64,000 bases of DNA, from positions 1,054,001-1,118,000 of the forward strand of contig JACGCN010000005.1 of NCBI GenBank assembly GCA_014905825.1, written 5' to 3'. The position numbers were made by a program, and so were the translations under genes. The stretch is from Lyophyllum atratum. Taxonomy: Eukaryota > Basidiomycota > Agaricomycetes > Agaricales > Lyophyllaceae. Shown here in pieces: positions 22,732 through 33,983 of the stretch (its first letter is position 1; every line of letters begins with the position of its first letter). The notes below the pieces were generated by a model. That model had not been told where the DNA came from, ran no database searches, and worked only from the letters and a program-made list of their open reading frames with translations.

Positions 22732-24471
22732 GAACGAAGAGGCACAAGAACTCAGAGTGGGGCCAGCCGCGCTATATAAGAGTATTAGATGCAGGGACAA
22801 AAACAAAGTAGTGTCTAAATCGGGAGGCGGTCCGTGGGATATGGAAGGAAAGGGACAATTGAGGGCAAGAGCGGGGATAGTCCATTTTGAGGACAAGCAG
22901 GGCCACGGATTCGGTATGGCCCATTTGCGTCCGGTGCATCTTTGCGTTTTGAGAACAAGGAATGACCTCTCTTTGGAAGTGCTTGTCGCGTAATGGCCAT
23001 CACGTGACCGCAGCGTGTTCAGAAATACAATAAACGTCGTTCCGCTTCCGTCAACGATGAGCCTGTTTATCTGCTGACTGCGCCAGCGGCTGTCAGTAAG
23101 AACAATAGACGATTACATCTTTGCTTGCAGAAGCAATCCGCTACTGGTACTCAGTATGACAGGAGTATGGCTATTTTCGCCATCGGCGCCTGATGTGGTT
23201 CATCGCCTCCAAGGACTAGATAGACTGAAACGATGTAATGGCAATATATCGTCATGGTTTGCAGACAAAGAATAGATGCAGCCTCCTACCAAGCTCCAAT
23301 AGGTCCTTACGAACGACTCATTGTATACCTTGATGTTCTGTTGAAGTGTTTAGATGAATCTCCTGGTGTTGTACGTGATCTGGTCATTCACATCACAGTA
23401 ACTGTCTGTTCGAAGTGCGCGCGAGAGCGAAGGAATTGAAAAGTTAGAAAAAAATACTGAAAAACATGTTAGCAGGAGGAATGTATAGTTAACGTGAGAC
23501 TTGCTGGACCTCAATACGGAAGTGAGCAACGGGAGACGTCGGCTCTCATCGACTAGGTAAATGACATCTGCGATTGAATGATTTTGGATTGAGCATGCCG
23601 GCACCTAGGGACAGCCACCATGCCCCTAATTGTGAGTATTCGGCATATCCTTCGACACCAGGGTCTCCGCGCTGTTTCTTGCATTGACGTGATGGCTCAA
23701 AGCAAACCGACGACAACTGTCGTTAGACTTGCGAAGATTCGAAGAGCTTGGTCATGGGTAGTCTCACTCGCGAGCGAGCAGGATGTGACCCGGCCATACT
23801 TTCAGCGTCACTGTGAAGAAAAGAAGAACCTGCGATATTATAAGAATTAACTCAAATCTACCCCGAAGAGCCGGATAGAACTTTGAAGTTAACAGCAATA
23901 TTTTGTGGAGAAGTCTAAGTTGAGGGACTGACCGTCCGCACAAGACCCGCTGACTATTGAAGGATCGAATTTTTTTCTGGTGTACTGGCCTTCTGGATCG
24001 GGAGCATGTGGCTCGTATGAGATGTCGGGAAGCGAAAAGAGATTCCCGCTATGCTGTGGAATTATCCGCCATGAGAGCGAGCTCACACTAGCGCAGATCG
24101 GAGGCTGCGCTGCAGGGGAGGGAATATTCGAGTTCAGAAGGGGGATGTTCATCGTAACCTGAGGTCCGGGAACCTCGACATGAAGTTACTCGACCTAAAC
24201 ATATCCACTGTTGGCATGCGATCATTCTCGAGTGAGTCATCGTAAGCGAGGAACTGGTGCAGATACCCTACCTATCATCGTCGAGTAATCGAGTATACTG
24301 TATGAGTAGAAGATCGTGCTGTGAGTGCTAAATAGTCAATATAGTTGCGCTGTTGATGGGGATCCGGATTCGAGGAGGATGGTCGACTCTCCCAAGTAAC
24401 TGGTGAACAAGATTACAAGACCCGTGCGTTGATCAAGCGAGGGCTAGACACATGGTTCTCTAATTCAGAGC
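22732..24471. other. Gene-poor stretch; possible fragment at 23889-24152
   Basis: Beyond the promoter of arrestin copy B and the 3' flank of the Atg22-like gene, nothing is securely coding. On the minus strand a frame at 24152-23889 reads DPEGQYTRKKFDPSIVSGSC, and a piece near 23820-23770 reads VTLKVWPGHILL; with intervening splice-like sites they could be parts of a small gene, but no consistent model emerges and no family is recognised. Confidence 0.35.
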
Positions 24472-26924
24472 CTATGCAGCAACCAGATCCAGTTTAAAAG
24501 CCTCGCGATCTCCTTCAGCCAAGATAAATTCTTCACATTCGACGCGGCTTTTTTCAACATCGACCATCCATAGGAAGAAGGTACTGAGAACGCCGCTAAG
24601 GTGGAATCATGAGAACGGAAATGGAGAGTATGATGGGCCAAGGAGAAGCGTACAGTCCGAAAAGAAAAGCGAATGGCATGTTGTCGTTGTTACCAGAAGC
24701 GGTAATAATCGCGCTTGATACGAACGGTCCAATGAAAGCTGACGTTTTTCCGACCTGGACAACAATGCGTGAACGAAAGCCCCTTTGACTGGAAATGCAA
24801 ACGACACGGACGACTGAGAAGAGGGCAAAGAAAAGGAACCTTGGAGAAGTTATGATCAGTTACAGGCGTTATATACTCATTGATCGAATTGACGACATAC
24901 ATTTGTGGCAAGGGCGAAACCTCGCTGATCATGGTCTGGCTGTACGCGTACCATGGACAGACCATCAGGCCATAGAATACCTGATAAAGCCTGAATCGTT
25001 GATAAGCCAAGTCATCCGTGCACGGCTACCAGAGAAGATATACCAGATCTCCCAGACATGCTTAAACCCAAACTTGTCGGTATGGACGCCGATGAGTCCC
25101 CATATGGTCAATATCTGACAGAACGTGAATCCTCCAGCGGTCTGAAGGGTGAGGAGGCCTTACAAGGATCCAAAAGACATTGAAGGAAAGCATCTACGCT
25201 GAGTTATTGAATCAAATATATGAGAAGGTAGCAACTCGAAACGTACTGCCTTCGTGGAGATCTTCCATTTTTTCTGAACAAGCCAGAATAAACTGTATAT
25301 CAAAGTTAGCCGCTTCCATAGTTGACGTCACGGTAAGGGCAACAGACTAGATTCCCAGTCCTTGTGCAACAATGCCAACGATAAGGAGGAGAGTTAATTG
25401 CAGAGTTGAATAAGCCACGACGCTGATGAACAATTAGCTCGTGCGTGACGGCGAAGTAGGGCACAAATTACCTATTTTGAAGGGTGCCGATTACGGTTCT
25501 GCACACAGCAGTTAGCGTTCCGACTTGTACTCAAGTATAATCAAATAGGGTAGACCCACACAGTGGTATTGAGGACATCCCCCCTGTTGCTTGACCGTGA
25601 GTGCCGTGGAACTGAAGTGGCTGGATCGCTTACATCAGAAAGTAGAAGACGAGGTATAGAAATGTCTGCTTGAGCTTCATGCACTCCCGGAGGGCGACGT
25701 AGACTTGCATAAATCCTATGGTCAAAAATGACATTCCGGGCGGTAAGGTTAGTCCCGGTCGTCGCTGTTCAAGGAAGAACCACGGGAGAGCACATAGTAC
25801 TGCAATGATAATGTCAGAGCAAGACAGACCAGAAGAAAGGCATGTAAACGTACGCCAGACGCCCCCAGAGAAGGCGATCAAGACACTGAATGCCTTGGTA
25901 TTATTCTCCGTGCTTTCATCCGATTTGATGCCTTTCAATATACCGACCATAATTGCCAGTATGATGACTTCGCCCAACGAGCAAATGGCGAAGGACATAT
26001 TGGAAACGCGATTACGAGACAGGGATGCGAATTGTGCATGGTCTTCGACACTGGGAAGCTTGCATGAGTTACCCGAGTCGTGTATTTGGCTGAAGAAACC
26101 TACGATTTGCGATCTGCGTCGACTTCAGATAATGACTCTTTGACCTCGTGAAGGTCGCGAGCAAGTCCGGGAAATGCGGCGGTCCAGAACGTTAGCGAGC
26201 ACTGTAATCTATAAGCCAATCTGGTCCTTGAGGATATTATGTTATGAAAGTGTACCGACTTGATAAGCAATTACTGGATGTTCATGTCCATTAGCAAGTA
26301 TACCTATATGAACACTGAAACACAACCCACACCCAAGTATATATAGCGCAACTCCTGCACGCCATTGCTCCGGTTTATCGACGCCAAGCCATCCAAAGGA
26401 TACTCCAACCGCTAGCAAAGTAAAAAATATCGTTATATTTGGCCTGTGAACCCATCATTATGCATCTCTTTAGAATTACTGTTGCCACTAACCTCCAGCG
26501 CCCATAGTCCGCCCATGCCCCGATGGCTAGTAACAATACAGCTTGAATTGCGAAACTGATGCCGTTGGTGAGCAAGACGATCGAGTTTACTGTATCCGTG
26601 TAGGATTAGATTCGTACACAGTCACGGGGGCTAGCACGTACTATCGCGAATCTGGCCAAGATATGGAAGCACGCAGCCATTATCGCTGCATGCAGCTGTG
26701 AATGGCTCCTGCGTTGGGTCATAACCAGCGAGGAATAGCAGGTTTTGGAACTGAGAGGGCCCAAAATTGAATCCTGAGAGGCCATTGTTACCGACGTAGT
26801 AAAAATAGTACGACCATAGTTCTGTCCTGGTCGTGGTCCATTCGGAGACGTCTGACGCGAGGCGATCGGCAGGCAGTTTCTCTGGTTCTTCGTTCACGCT
26901 GGGTGTCTTGAGGACATCTGTCAT
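24472..26924 (-). CDS. Atg22-like vacuolar transporter (MFS), 17 exons
   Basis: Exons: 26924-26642, 26589-26493, 26443-26331, 26273-26260, 26201-26104, 26050-25854, 25799-25634, 25583-25560, 25498-25472, 25422-25348, 25292-25247, 25193-25164, 25114-25044, 24990-24901, 24839-24812, 24754-24654, 24595-24472. The joined frame is 1584 nt, 527 aa. Family signatures are clear: ELWSYYFYYVGNNGLSGFNF, INSIVLLTNGISFAIQAVLL, QCSLTFWTAAFPGLARDL, GVWLLCALPWFFLEQRRPG, VCPWYAYSQTMISEVSPLPQ and DVEKSRVECEEF. Atg22 proteins export amino acids released by autophagic breakdown from the vacuole; several paralogues exist in fungi, so this copy's substrate is unproven. It diverges from MIC60 with 246 bp between starts. 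A 14-nt exon (26273-26260) is required to keep the frame. Confidence 0.92.
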
Positions 26925-27170
26925 GACTGAAGGAGAGAAGAAAGCAAGGGGGATAGTTTATCACGGCATTTTTAGAATACGAGAAGATCTGATCTGAGCA
27001 GTGTGGTTGAGGAGCTGTGACGTCGAGGAGCATTTATTATCAGGTACTTGGCACGTGGGCGTGGCGGTCAACGGACAAACTCGGACCAAACATCCTCCTC
27101 ATCGTCCGCTACGACATTTAGGCTTCTATTAACCGGTCCACAGGCTCAGGCCCCGGGACCAAAGCACCGG
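26925..27170. promoter_or_regulatory. Bidirectional promoter of Atg22-like gene and MIC60
   Basis: Only 246 bp separate the two start codons, so both promoters must lie here or within the 5' ends. No TATA box stands out. The stretch includes GC-rich and pyrimidine-rich tracts on the MIC60 side. Confidence 0.6.
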
Positions 27171-29358
27171 ATGTATCGTGCACTCCCCATCTCAAGGCGA
27201 GTCGCGTCCACCTCCCGGCAAGGCGCTGTGAGGGTCGTAAGAAGGGTGAGTGGTCATTCAATTCACGTACGCGTATGTTCTCCACAGAACTTGGCATACA
27301 CTATAAACCTTCGTTTCTCAAACTAGTGCTGAATAGTTTATAGCGACTGGCGACAGAGGCAGCGACGCCGACACCGCCGAAGAAAAAGAAGGGCGTCGTT
27401 CGCAAGATATTTTGGGTCACCACAGGTCTTACTGGAACATTCTACGTTGGAAGCACCTTTGCCTCCTTCTACAATCAGGCCTATTATGACTTCTTCTCCG
27501 AAAAAGTACCCCTTGGACAGTCCATGCTAGAATTTGCCGAAGCGCATAACTGGGATACCCTTACCACCGCACAGGTCGTTGAATATGGGAAGAATACAGC
27601 CATTGCAGCAAAACGCTTTGTGAATGAAAAGATCATGGGCGCCGAGCCTGCGAAGGATACGGAACCTGTTGGGAAAGCGAAGGACGTTAGGAAGGAAGTC
27701 AAAACGAAAGTAGGAAAGGCTGTGGATGAGTCGAAATCGGCAGTTGAAACCTTGGCGGCGAAGGCGAAGCAGAAAATCGAGGACAAGGCTAATGAGGTCA
27801 CTGGCAAGGGTGAGACTCTTGCCAGACACCAAGCACAGCAGGTGTCGGAAGAGATGCTCGAACTTGCCCATCAGGCGGAGGATGCACTGGGCCATCCCCG
27901 GAGTGAACCGCATCCAAGTCCTGCCACATCGCCCCCCGCTGTGGAAACCACCCTGCCGCTGAAAGACGCGACCCCGGCGACTGACGACAACCATGTCTAT
28001 GAGGCTCCGTTGCCGGTCGGTTTCGAACCCCCACCAGGATTTACGCGGCCAGCTTCCCCCAAAAAGGAAGCTCCCGAAGCCCCAGAACCTAAACCCATTG
28101 CGCTACCCCTGATCGCGCCTGCTGTGTCCTCAATTGGTGTCTCTGAGCCGATCATATCTCACCTAGCGGGGACAATCGACAGCCTTGCCTCCTTCCTCCA
28201 TGCCAACCCCACGGCTTCCGCGAAGGTCTCTGATGTTTTAGAATCGGCCAAAGGAGACCTTACCGCACTCGCTGATCGAATCGAGAAGGCGAAGGAGGAC
28301 GAACGGCTGGCGCTGGAGTCGAAGTTGGATGAACAGGCTCGAGAATGCACGCAGAAGTTGATGGAGCTCGAGATGGAGGCGCAGGATAAGCTGGACAGCC
28401 AGGAAGAAGACTTCAAGAAATTCTTTGAGGAGGAGAGGGCAAAACTTATTCAAGCCTATCGTGCCAAGTTGAACCACGAGTTACAGACTCAGACCGAACT
28501 TATCAACGAGCGGTATGTCAGCTCCCCGCTACTGTAAGAGCGCACTCATTGGGTCCATTTCGTCAGCCTCAAGGAAGAAGTAATTGCGCAAGGTATCGAG
28601 CTCCAGCGCCGATGGATCCGTGACATCAAGGTACGCGTCGAAGAGGAGCGTGGTGGAAGACTCGGCAAACTGGAAGAACTCTCATCGCAACTCAAACGCC
28701 TCGAACGTGTTGCTCTTGACAACTCGGCATATCTCGATGAGAACATTCGCATCCATGCCCTATGGTCCGCCGTCCGCGCCGTCACAAACTCCGCCCTAAC
28801 GTCCCCCGTCCGCAAACCCTTCCGCGAGGAACTACGCGTCCTGCGTCATATTTCCAGTGCCCGCGAAGACCCGGTTGTTGCTGCTGCGCTCGAGTCGTTG
28901 GAGATTTCGGAAGTCCCGGATGTCGGCGTCGAGCCTTTCGCCGACCTCGCAACATGGTTCTCCAGCAGCGTGGCACCGAAGGTCGCTCATGTCGCTCTGG
29001 TCCCAGATGAGAATGCTGGCTTGCTTTCATACCTTGCCAGTCATCTCCTCTCGGGGCTTCGGTTCCAGAGATACGGCCTTGTTCCCGGTGATGACGTGTT
29101 GAGTGTGGTGGCAAGAGCGGAGTACTATCTGAATGAGAAGGACCTCGACAGCGCTGCGCGCGAGTTGAACCAGCTCAAGGGCGCTGCAAAGATCCTTCTC
29201 CATGACTGGTTAGAGGCCGCCCGTCAGAGGTTAGAAGTTGAGCAGGCACTAGAGGTAGGCTTGTTTGATTTCTTCGCACGATTGGAAGTCCTCACGAAAT
29301 ATTTACGTTACAGATCGTCCAAACCGAAGCAACACTTGCATCACTCCTAGTCGTATAG
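27171..29358 (+). CDS. MIC60: MICOS complex subunit Mic60 (mitofilin)
   Basis: Exons 27171-27245, 27344-28512, 28567-29254 and 29314-29358 give 658 aa. Mic60 is anchored in the mitochondrial inner membrane, faces the intermembrane space and organises crista junctions. The sequence shows an Arg-rich presequence (ALPISRRVASTSRQGAVRVV), a Lys patch then a membrane segment at about 45-66 (IFWVTTGLTGTFYVGSTFAS), a Lys/Glu/Ala-rich stretch, a long coiled coil around 290-430, and the mitofilin signature near the end (ARAEYYLNEKDLDSAARELN; AARQRLEVEQALEIVQTEAT). The length is normal for fungi (550-680 aa). The last 14-codon exon completes the conserved C terminus. Confidence 0.93.
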
Positions 29359-29586
29359 ATTTCGGACCCTAATAGATTATCTAAACTTGATTAACGACAA
29401 CTGGTATTGGATTGCATGTGGTGCATAGGTATCGGTGTGGGTACGTGCGTCCCTAGAACTGTCCTCCACCATGTGGAGGGGGGCTTTCAGGCATCCCATG
29501 ACCATTAGGTGGGAGATTTACTGGTACCCCGCCCATAGCACATTCGCAGACTACCTGCGCTCGTCGTACAACAGTCTACCACTTAT

Positions 29587-30740
29587 TTAGCGATCTGGCT
29601 ATGGAAAGCAAAGTAACGCATACCTGAACATTGTCGCCATGATGCCCACTAGGAAGTGGTGGACCTCGTGTCACCTTGACCAGCCCAGGGAATATCGTAG
29701 CTCCAACGCGGTCGAGCTCACCCCGCTCGCTCCTCAAACAACGTTTCACAAGTTCTATCTGCCGGGGGTAAAGGGTGCTTCCCAATTCTGGGACGAATGC
29801 ACGATAGAACGCGTCTCCAGAAGTCGAACCTGACCCATGCAGCATTCGCGAGAACATGTAGGCATTTTCCAGGATTGAAACACCACCGGAGGTAGGCAGC
29901 ATTCCATTCAGATGCTTCATCAATTCGGGTATCTGCTCATATAGGATGCTGAGCGACATCTCAGGAGTGCATGTCTCGACTGCCGCGGAGAACGTTTGTC
30001 GTCGCCAGACAGAGGCGACCGTTGGATCACCTGTCGAGTTAGTCAGTAAGCATTGTGGTGAGATGCTATAAGCTATAAGCATGAGCATGAGACGTACGAG
30101 CGAAGATGTGCTCGTGAATGCGCGTTAACTGGACATTGGCATCACTAGAATTGGTGATAATCAGACAGTTGATGACTCCTTCTGAGATCGTTTCCGCCAT
30201 GGCATGGCGAAGGTAACACTGTGTCTGCATCGAGGTAGCTTGAATTTGCGTGACATCGACGCCAGAGATGAGATCGCTGAGGAGGGCCCGGGAAAGCGCC
30301 TCGTGTGATGTTGGCGGTTCACGGACGATGTCTGCAGCCCATCGGTTGATCAGCTTGTCGAGCTGTGATGCAGCATTCTTTGGAAGGGAGGTCGGTCAGG
30401 ATGCTAGGCGATGGGGAGGCAGGGCTCGCGACATCCACCTTGATGGAGAAATCATCGACAGTGTTTCCGGTCGGACCATGTCGTTGGGATACAGGCCCTC
30501 CTTCCAGGAGAGCAATGCGTGCTCTTAACTGCGCGACTTGACGCTCCTGTTCCTCAAGCTGAACCCGTTGCTGTTCGACCTTTTCGTGGGCAATCCGCTA
30601 AATGACGTGAGGGCTGTCAGCGCCAGGGTGTTAGACTTGCACGCAATCGGATGACTTGCAAAATTGGTGAGTGCATAGCGATATTGATCGCCGGAGACTA
30701 CATCTTGCTGAGGCTGCTGGTGCTGCTGGGGATATGCCAT
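29587..30740 (-). CDS. Conserved basidiomycete protein, unknown function (with GC-AG intron)
   Basis: Exons 30740-30660, 30597-30439, 30377-30098, 30030-29624 and 29598-29587 give 312 aa. A Gln-rich N terminus (MAYPQQHQQPQQ) precedes a coiled-coil (RIAHEKVEQQRVQLEEQERQ) and a helical C-terminal domain with NTVDDFSIKNAASQLDKLIN, MAETISEGVINCLIITNSSD, RDPTVASVWRRQTFSAAVET and FVPELGSTLYPRQIELVKRC. I recall close relatives in agaricomycetes without assigned function. Intron 1 begins GCAAGT, not GT; only that donor keeps the frame. The last coding exon is 12 nt. It is a soluble protein with no signal or membrane segment. Confidence 0.78.
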
Positions 30741-30982
30741 GGTGTCGCCTGTTTAGTGGAATTGAAATGAGCGCTTTAGGAGCATCGTCTTTATGTATTA
30801 CCATCGCAAGCATTTTATGGCGGTGCTTCAATGATGGACGTCGCCAGAGACTCGGAGACAGTTTGACATCCTGCAATGCGGTGGTGATCCATATTTACCA
30901 ATCACTGTCGCATAGGGGGTATCTTTACAGAGCCGACAACGTAGCGTGCCTGATGAAATAACGGAAAAGAACATCTGTGGTA

Positions 30983-32957
30983 TTACTTGACGCCCAAGCT
31001 CTGCATCCCATAATCACCAGCATCTGTCGTCCTATCCAGCTCATTGAAAGGATCTCTGACACTCCCAGTTTTTGCGCGCCATAGTTGCGTGTATAGCGTC
31101 TTGATTTTCTGGAGTTCGGCATCGAGAGCAGCTGTCTTATTCGCAAGGGAGAGGAAAGTCTCGTGTTGAGCTTGAAGCGTAGCAGAGATGCCTGTACAAT
31201 GGCTGACATTGGAGGCCGCTGGTGAAAACGATAAATTACTTACTATGCGGTGTTTGCGATTGACCAGCCGATGAAGCCAGTTTCCTTTCGATTTGCTGTG
31301 AAGTAGAGTCATCGGTAGATGAGCTTGTTATTATATAAGTCTCTTTACCTCGATGGTTGACTTGTACCATGCAAGTCTTTGCTTCATATTGTCGGTGGCG
31401 CGTGAAAAAAACCTATTGTCTCCGTCAGCTCCTCCATACGAGGAAATTCTTTCACTTCGAGACGTACTCCAGAGGAAAATTTGCGTGATCCTTCAAGTAG
31501 CTCGCTCCTCCGCTTCCCTGAGGGGCTTTAGCGCCGTCCACAATCCTGGTGGCCACAATGGTATCTTGTACAGCTTGTTCTACTTTGGCCTTCATGTCTT
31601 TCGTAAAATGCAAGTCGTCGCGTATCTGTGTAGATGTGTTGACAAAATCCTAAGTAAATGGGTGTTAGTATACGAAGCTCCAATGAGAGGAGACTAATCA
31701 ATACTTTCTGGATTCCTCGTAATAACTGCTGAGCCTTCAACGGCTCATCGCCTAGCTTACGTTGGTGTAAGTCCTTGCTGATCTGGATACGACCTTGAAT
31801 ATGAGAACTTATATGAGACATGTCAGCGTCGATAGAGGGAACCATGGTGCAATTTACTCTACGAATTCCAGGGTACGCTTTAGTTCGTCAGGCAGATCAT
31901 TGAATTTGGTGGCTTTCGTCAAGATAAAGCCATTAGGAGTCGGGTAGGCGTTGGAGAGCCCAAGACTGTCAGGAAGAAAGAAGAAGTCATTATGTTATTT
32001 TCAAGGTAGTGTCTGAAGAATTGCCTACTTCTGCTGCTGCTGTTGATTACTGCCGAACAGTTTGCCTCCACCTCCAAAGCCCCCAGCAGGAATTGTCGGC
32101 TGAGCCTGCAATGTGTTTCCGAAGAGTCCTATACCTTGCTGCTGTTGAGGTTGCTGTTGCGTATTCGTTGTACCAAAGATCGATGATCCCTGTTGCGGCT
32201 GTTGTTGGGTGGGTTGTCCGAATAGACCACCAGCTGGTTGGGTTGTCGACTGCCCGAACAGACCTCCGCCGGCTGGCTGTGTTGTAGGCTGACCAAATAT
32301 ACCTCCACCTGCTGGCTGCGTTGTGGACTGACCGAATACACCTCCACCTGCCGGCTGCGTTGTAGACTGACCAAATATACCTCCACCTGCTGGCTGCGTT
32401 GAGGGCTGTCCAAACAAGCCGCTGGCCGCAGGCTGCGTAGTAGACTGTCCGAATAAACCACCTCCTGCAGGTTGCGTAGTAGACTGCCCAAATGACGCTC
32501 CGCCTGCAGGTGCTGTCGTGGATTGGCCAAAGAACCCACCAGCGGGTTGCTGTTGTTGTTGTTGTGGCTGCTGCTGCTGGCCTGTTGATTGGCCGAATAG
32601 AGTATTCGACGGTTGTTGCTGGGTGGGTTGCCCAAAAAGACCTCCAGATTGTTGAGGCTGTTGCTGTTGCTGCTGAGGCGGTTGGCCGAAAAGGCCTCCA
32701 GTGGTTGGTTGCTGCTGAGCAGGCTGACCAAACAGACCTCCAGTGGCTTGCTGCTGCTGAGCAGGCTGTCCAAACAGACCTCCAGTGGCCGGTTGCTGCT
32801 GTGCTGGTTGGGAGGTCCCAAAGGCGGGTTTCGGTGCACCAAAGAGGGTCGACTGATTGTTTGGCGCGAAGGCCGATGAACTGTTCGAAAGTGATTAAGT
32901 CCATGCGCGCCCATACATTGACAGGTACACCGATACATACCCTGAGGCAAACGCCAT
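30983..32957 (-). CDS. NUP49: GLFG nucleoporin Nup49 (Nup58/p45 homologue)
   Basis: Exons 32957-32941, 32880-32029, 31965-31858, 31807-31705, 31649-31468, 31412-31349, 31295-31244 and 31191-30983 give 528 aa. Residues 1-290 are FG repeats, mainly GLFGQ with Gln/Thr/Ala/Pro spacers, which form the permeability barrier of the nuclear pore. The C-terminal 230 residues are coiled coils that assemble with Nsp1 and Nup57 in the central channel complex: SNAYPTPNGFILTKATKFND, DSHIQGRIQISKDLHQRKLG, VQDTIVATRIVDGAKAPQGS, FSRATDNMKQRLAWYKSTIE and AALDAELQKIKTLYTQLWRA. Assignment to Nup49 over Nup57 rests on this C-terminal region and is from memory of the family. A block of 13-residue repeats inside the FG part is listed separately. 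Confidence 0.88.
32220..32545 (-). repeat. 39-nt tandem coding repeat in NUP49
   Basis: About eight head-to-tail copies of a 13-codon unit encode variants of GGGxFGQSTTQPA, where x is Leu, Ile, Val or Ser. Copies differ at a few third positions and at residues such as Ser/Pro after FGQ. The neighbouring repeat type (QQQPATGGLFGQPAQ) lies upstream in the protein at roughly 32690-32810. Confidence 0.85.
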
Positions 32958-33115
32958 GACTTGCGGAAAACCCAAGTCTGTGTGGGCCTTCACTGAGATC
33001 TCATGTCACCTGTTAGGTGGTCACATAATCCACGTGATCGTGACCTCCGAACGCGTCGTTTGCAGATTTCAAAAGTGTTGACTCGGACTTTGAGATTTTA
33101 TACAAGCTTATCATT

Positions 33116-33983
33116 TCAGCGCTCCTGCTTCTCCCCATCGATCCAAACATCCACCTTTTCGTCGTAAAATGCTACATATCCTCGAATTGCGGCACACTCG
33201 GGAGTTGGGTTGCGGTACCACCACGCAATATCGTCCTCTCGTTTCTGAGAGGGGATTTGGACATGGTAATACTTTGCCTCCCCCTTTTCCCATTTCCTGA
33301 TCAGCTTTGAAGATACTACATGCGGGAGAGATCACTTGCCTTGTATGGGCATTGGGTGATGAGGTTGGACGCCTCCAGGAACTCCATCCGACAATCGGTC
33401 TTCGGAATATATGTGCGTACTGGGAGTCCAGTCTCAAAAACAAGCCGAGGCATGTGGGTATTGGCGACTTCGACCCCGTGTACCTCTACACGTACATGCC
33501 TAGAGGATTGAAGGACGTCGACGCGCTGTCGATGCTGTCAGGGCCCAATGCGGATCACGCGTCTCAGACAAATCTCGCCTTGTACGGGTCTTTGCAATGC
33601 ACGAATATCTCCTCCTCTTCCTCAAACCAGGCATCCATAGCTCCGAACTTGATTGTGAAGAGCCCACCCAGATCCTTTGCTTTCGATGAATAACTCGTCA
33701 CAGCAGAAGGTGCACGACGGTCTCCAACTATAACATCATAGATCTCCTTATCGGAGTCTGACCTCTGGAGTTCAAGGAGCTCAAAGGGCATCTCTTCTGC
33801 CGGGAAAAAGTAGACTGGATAATATGGCTTCTCCCAACTGGAAAGGGATAAACACCTTGATACCGAGCAGATCACGATAACTCACACAAGCTTCGCCTTT
33901 TTAGAATCAACGAGGTACTTGCCTCCGAAGAACACTCGAACACGCTTCGGAGAATCTTCGATAAGTGGAAGAGAGAAGGACAT
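33116..33983 (-). CDS. DUF427-domain protein (one or two GC-AG introns)
   Basis: Exons 33983-33886, 33837-33579, 33525-33340 and 33283-33116 give 236 aa. The DUF427 fold is seen twice: KRVRVFFGGKYLVDSKKAKL with KPYYPVYFFP, then RHVRVEVHGVEVANTHMPRL with FETGLPVRTYIPKTDC, CPYKGEAKYYHVQIPSQKR, and the ending AIRGYVAFYDEKVDVWIDGE. Fungal members are soluble and of unknown function. The third intron begins GCAAGT and no GT donor keeps the frame. The second begins GCGAGA in my model (33578-33526); a GT donor at 33566 is also in frame but would insert four residues in a conserved stretch. The start is the first ATG. Confidence 0.85.

Noticed and set aside
22125..22745. 206-aa minus-strand frame inside arrestin copy B
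   Set aside because: It is a shifted frame of the real gene; the arrestin motifs are in the other frame with consistent exons.
26315..26332. 18-nt intron in the Atg22-like gene
   Set aside because: Too short. A donor two bases later plus the 14-nt exon gives the conserved LGLIAYQ.
32047..32904. 285- and 273-aa frames in the nucleoporin repeat region
   Set aside because: Repetitive DNA keeps all frames open. Only the FG frame joins to the conserved C-terminal exons.
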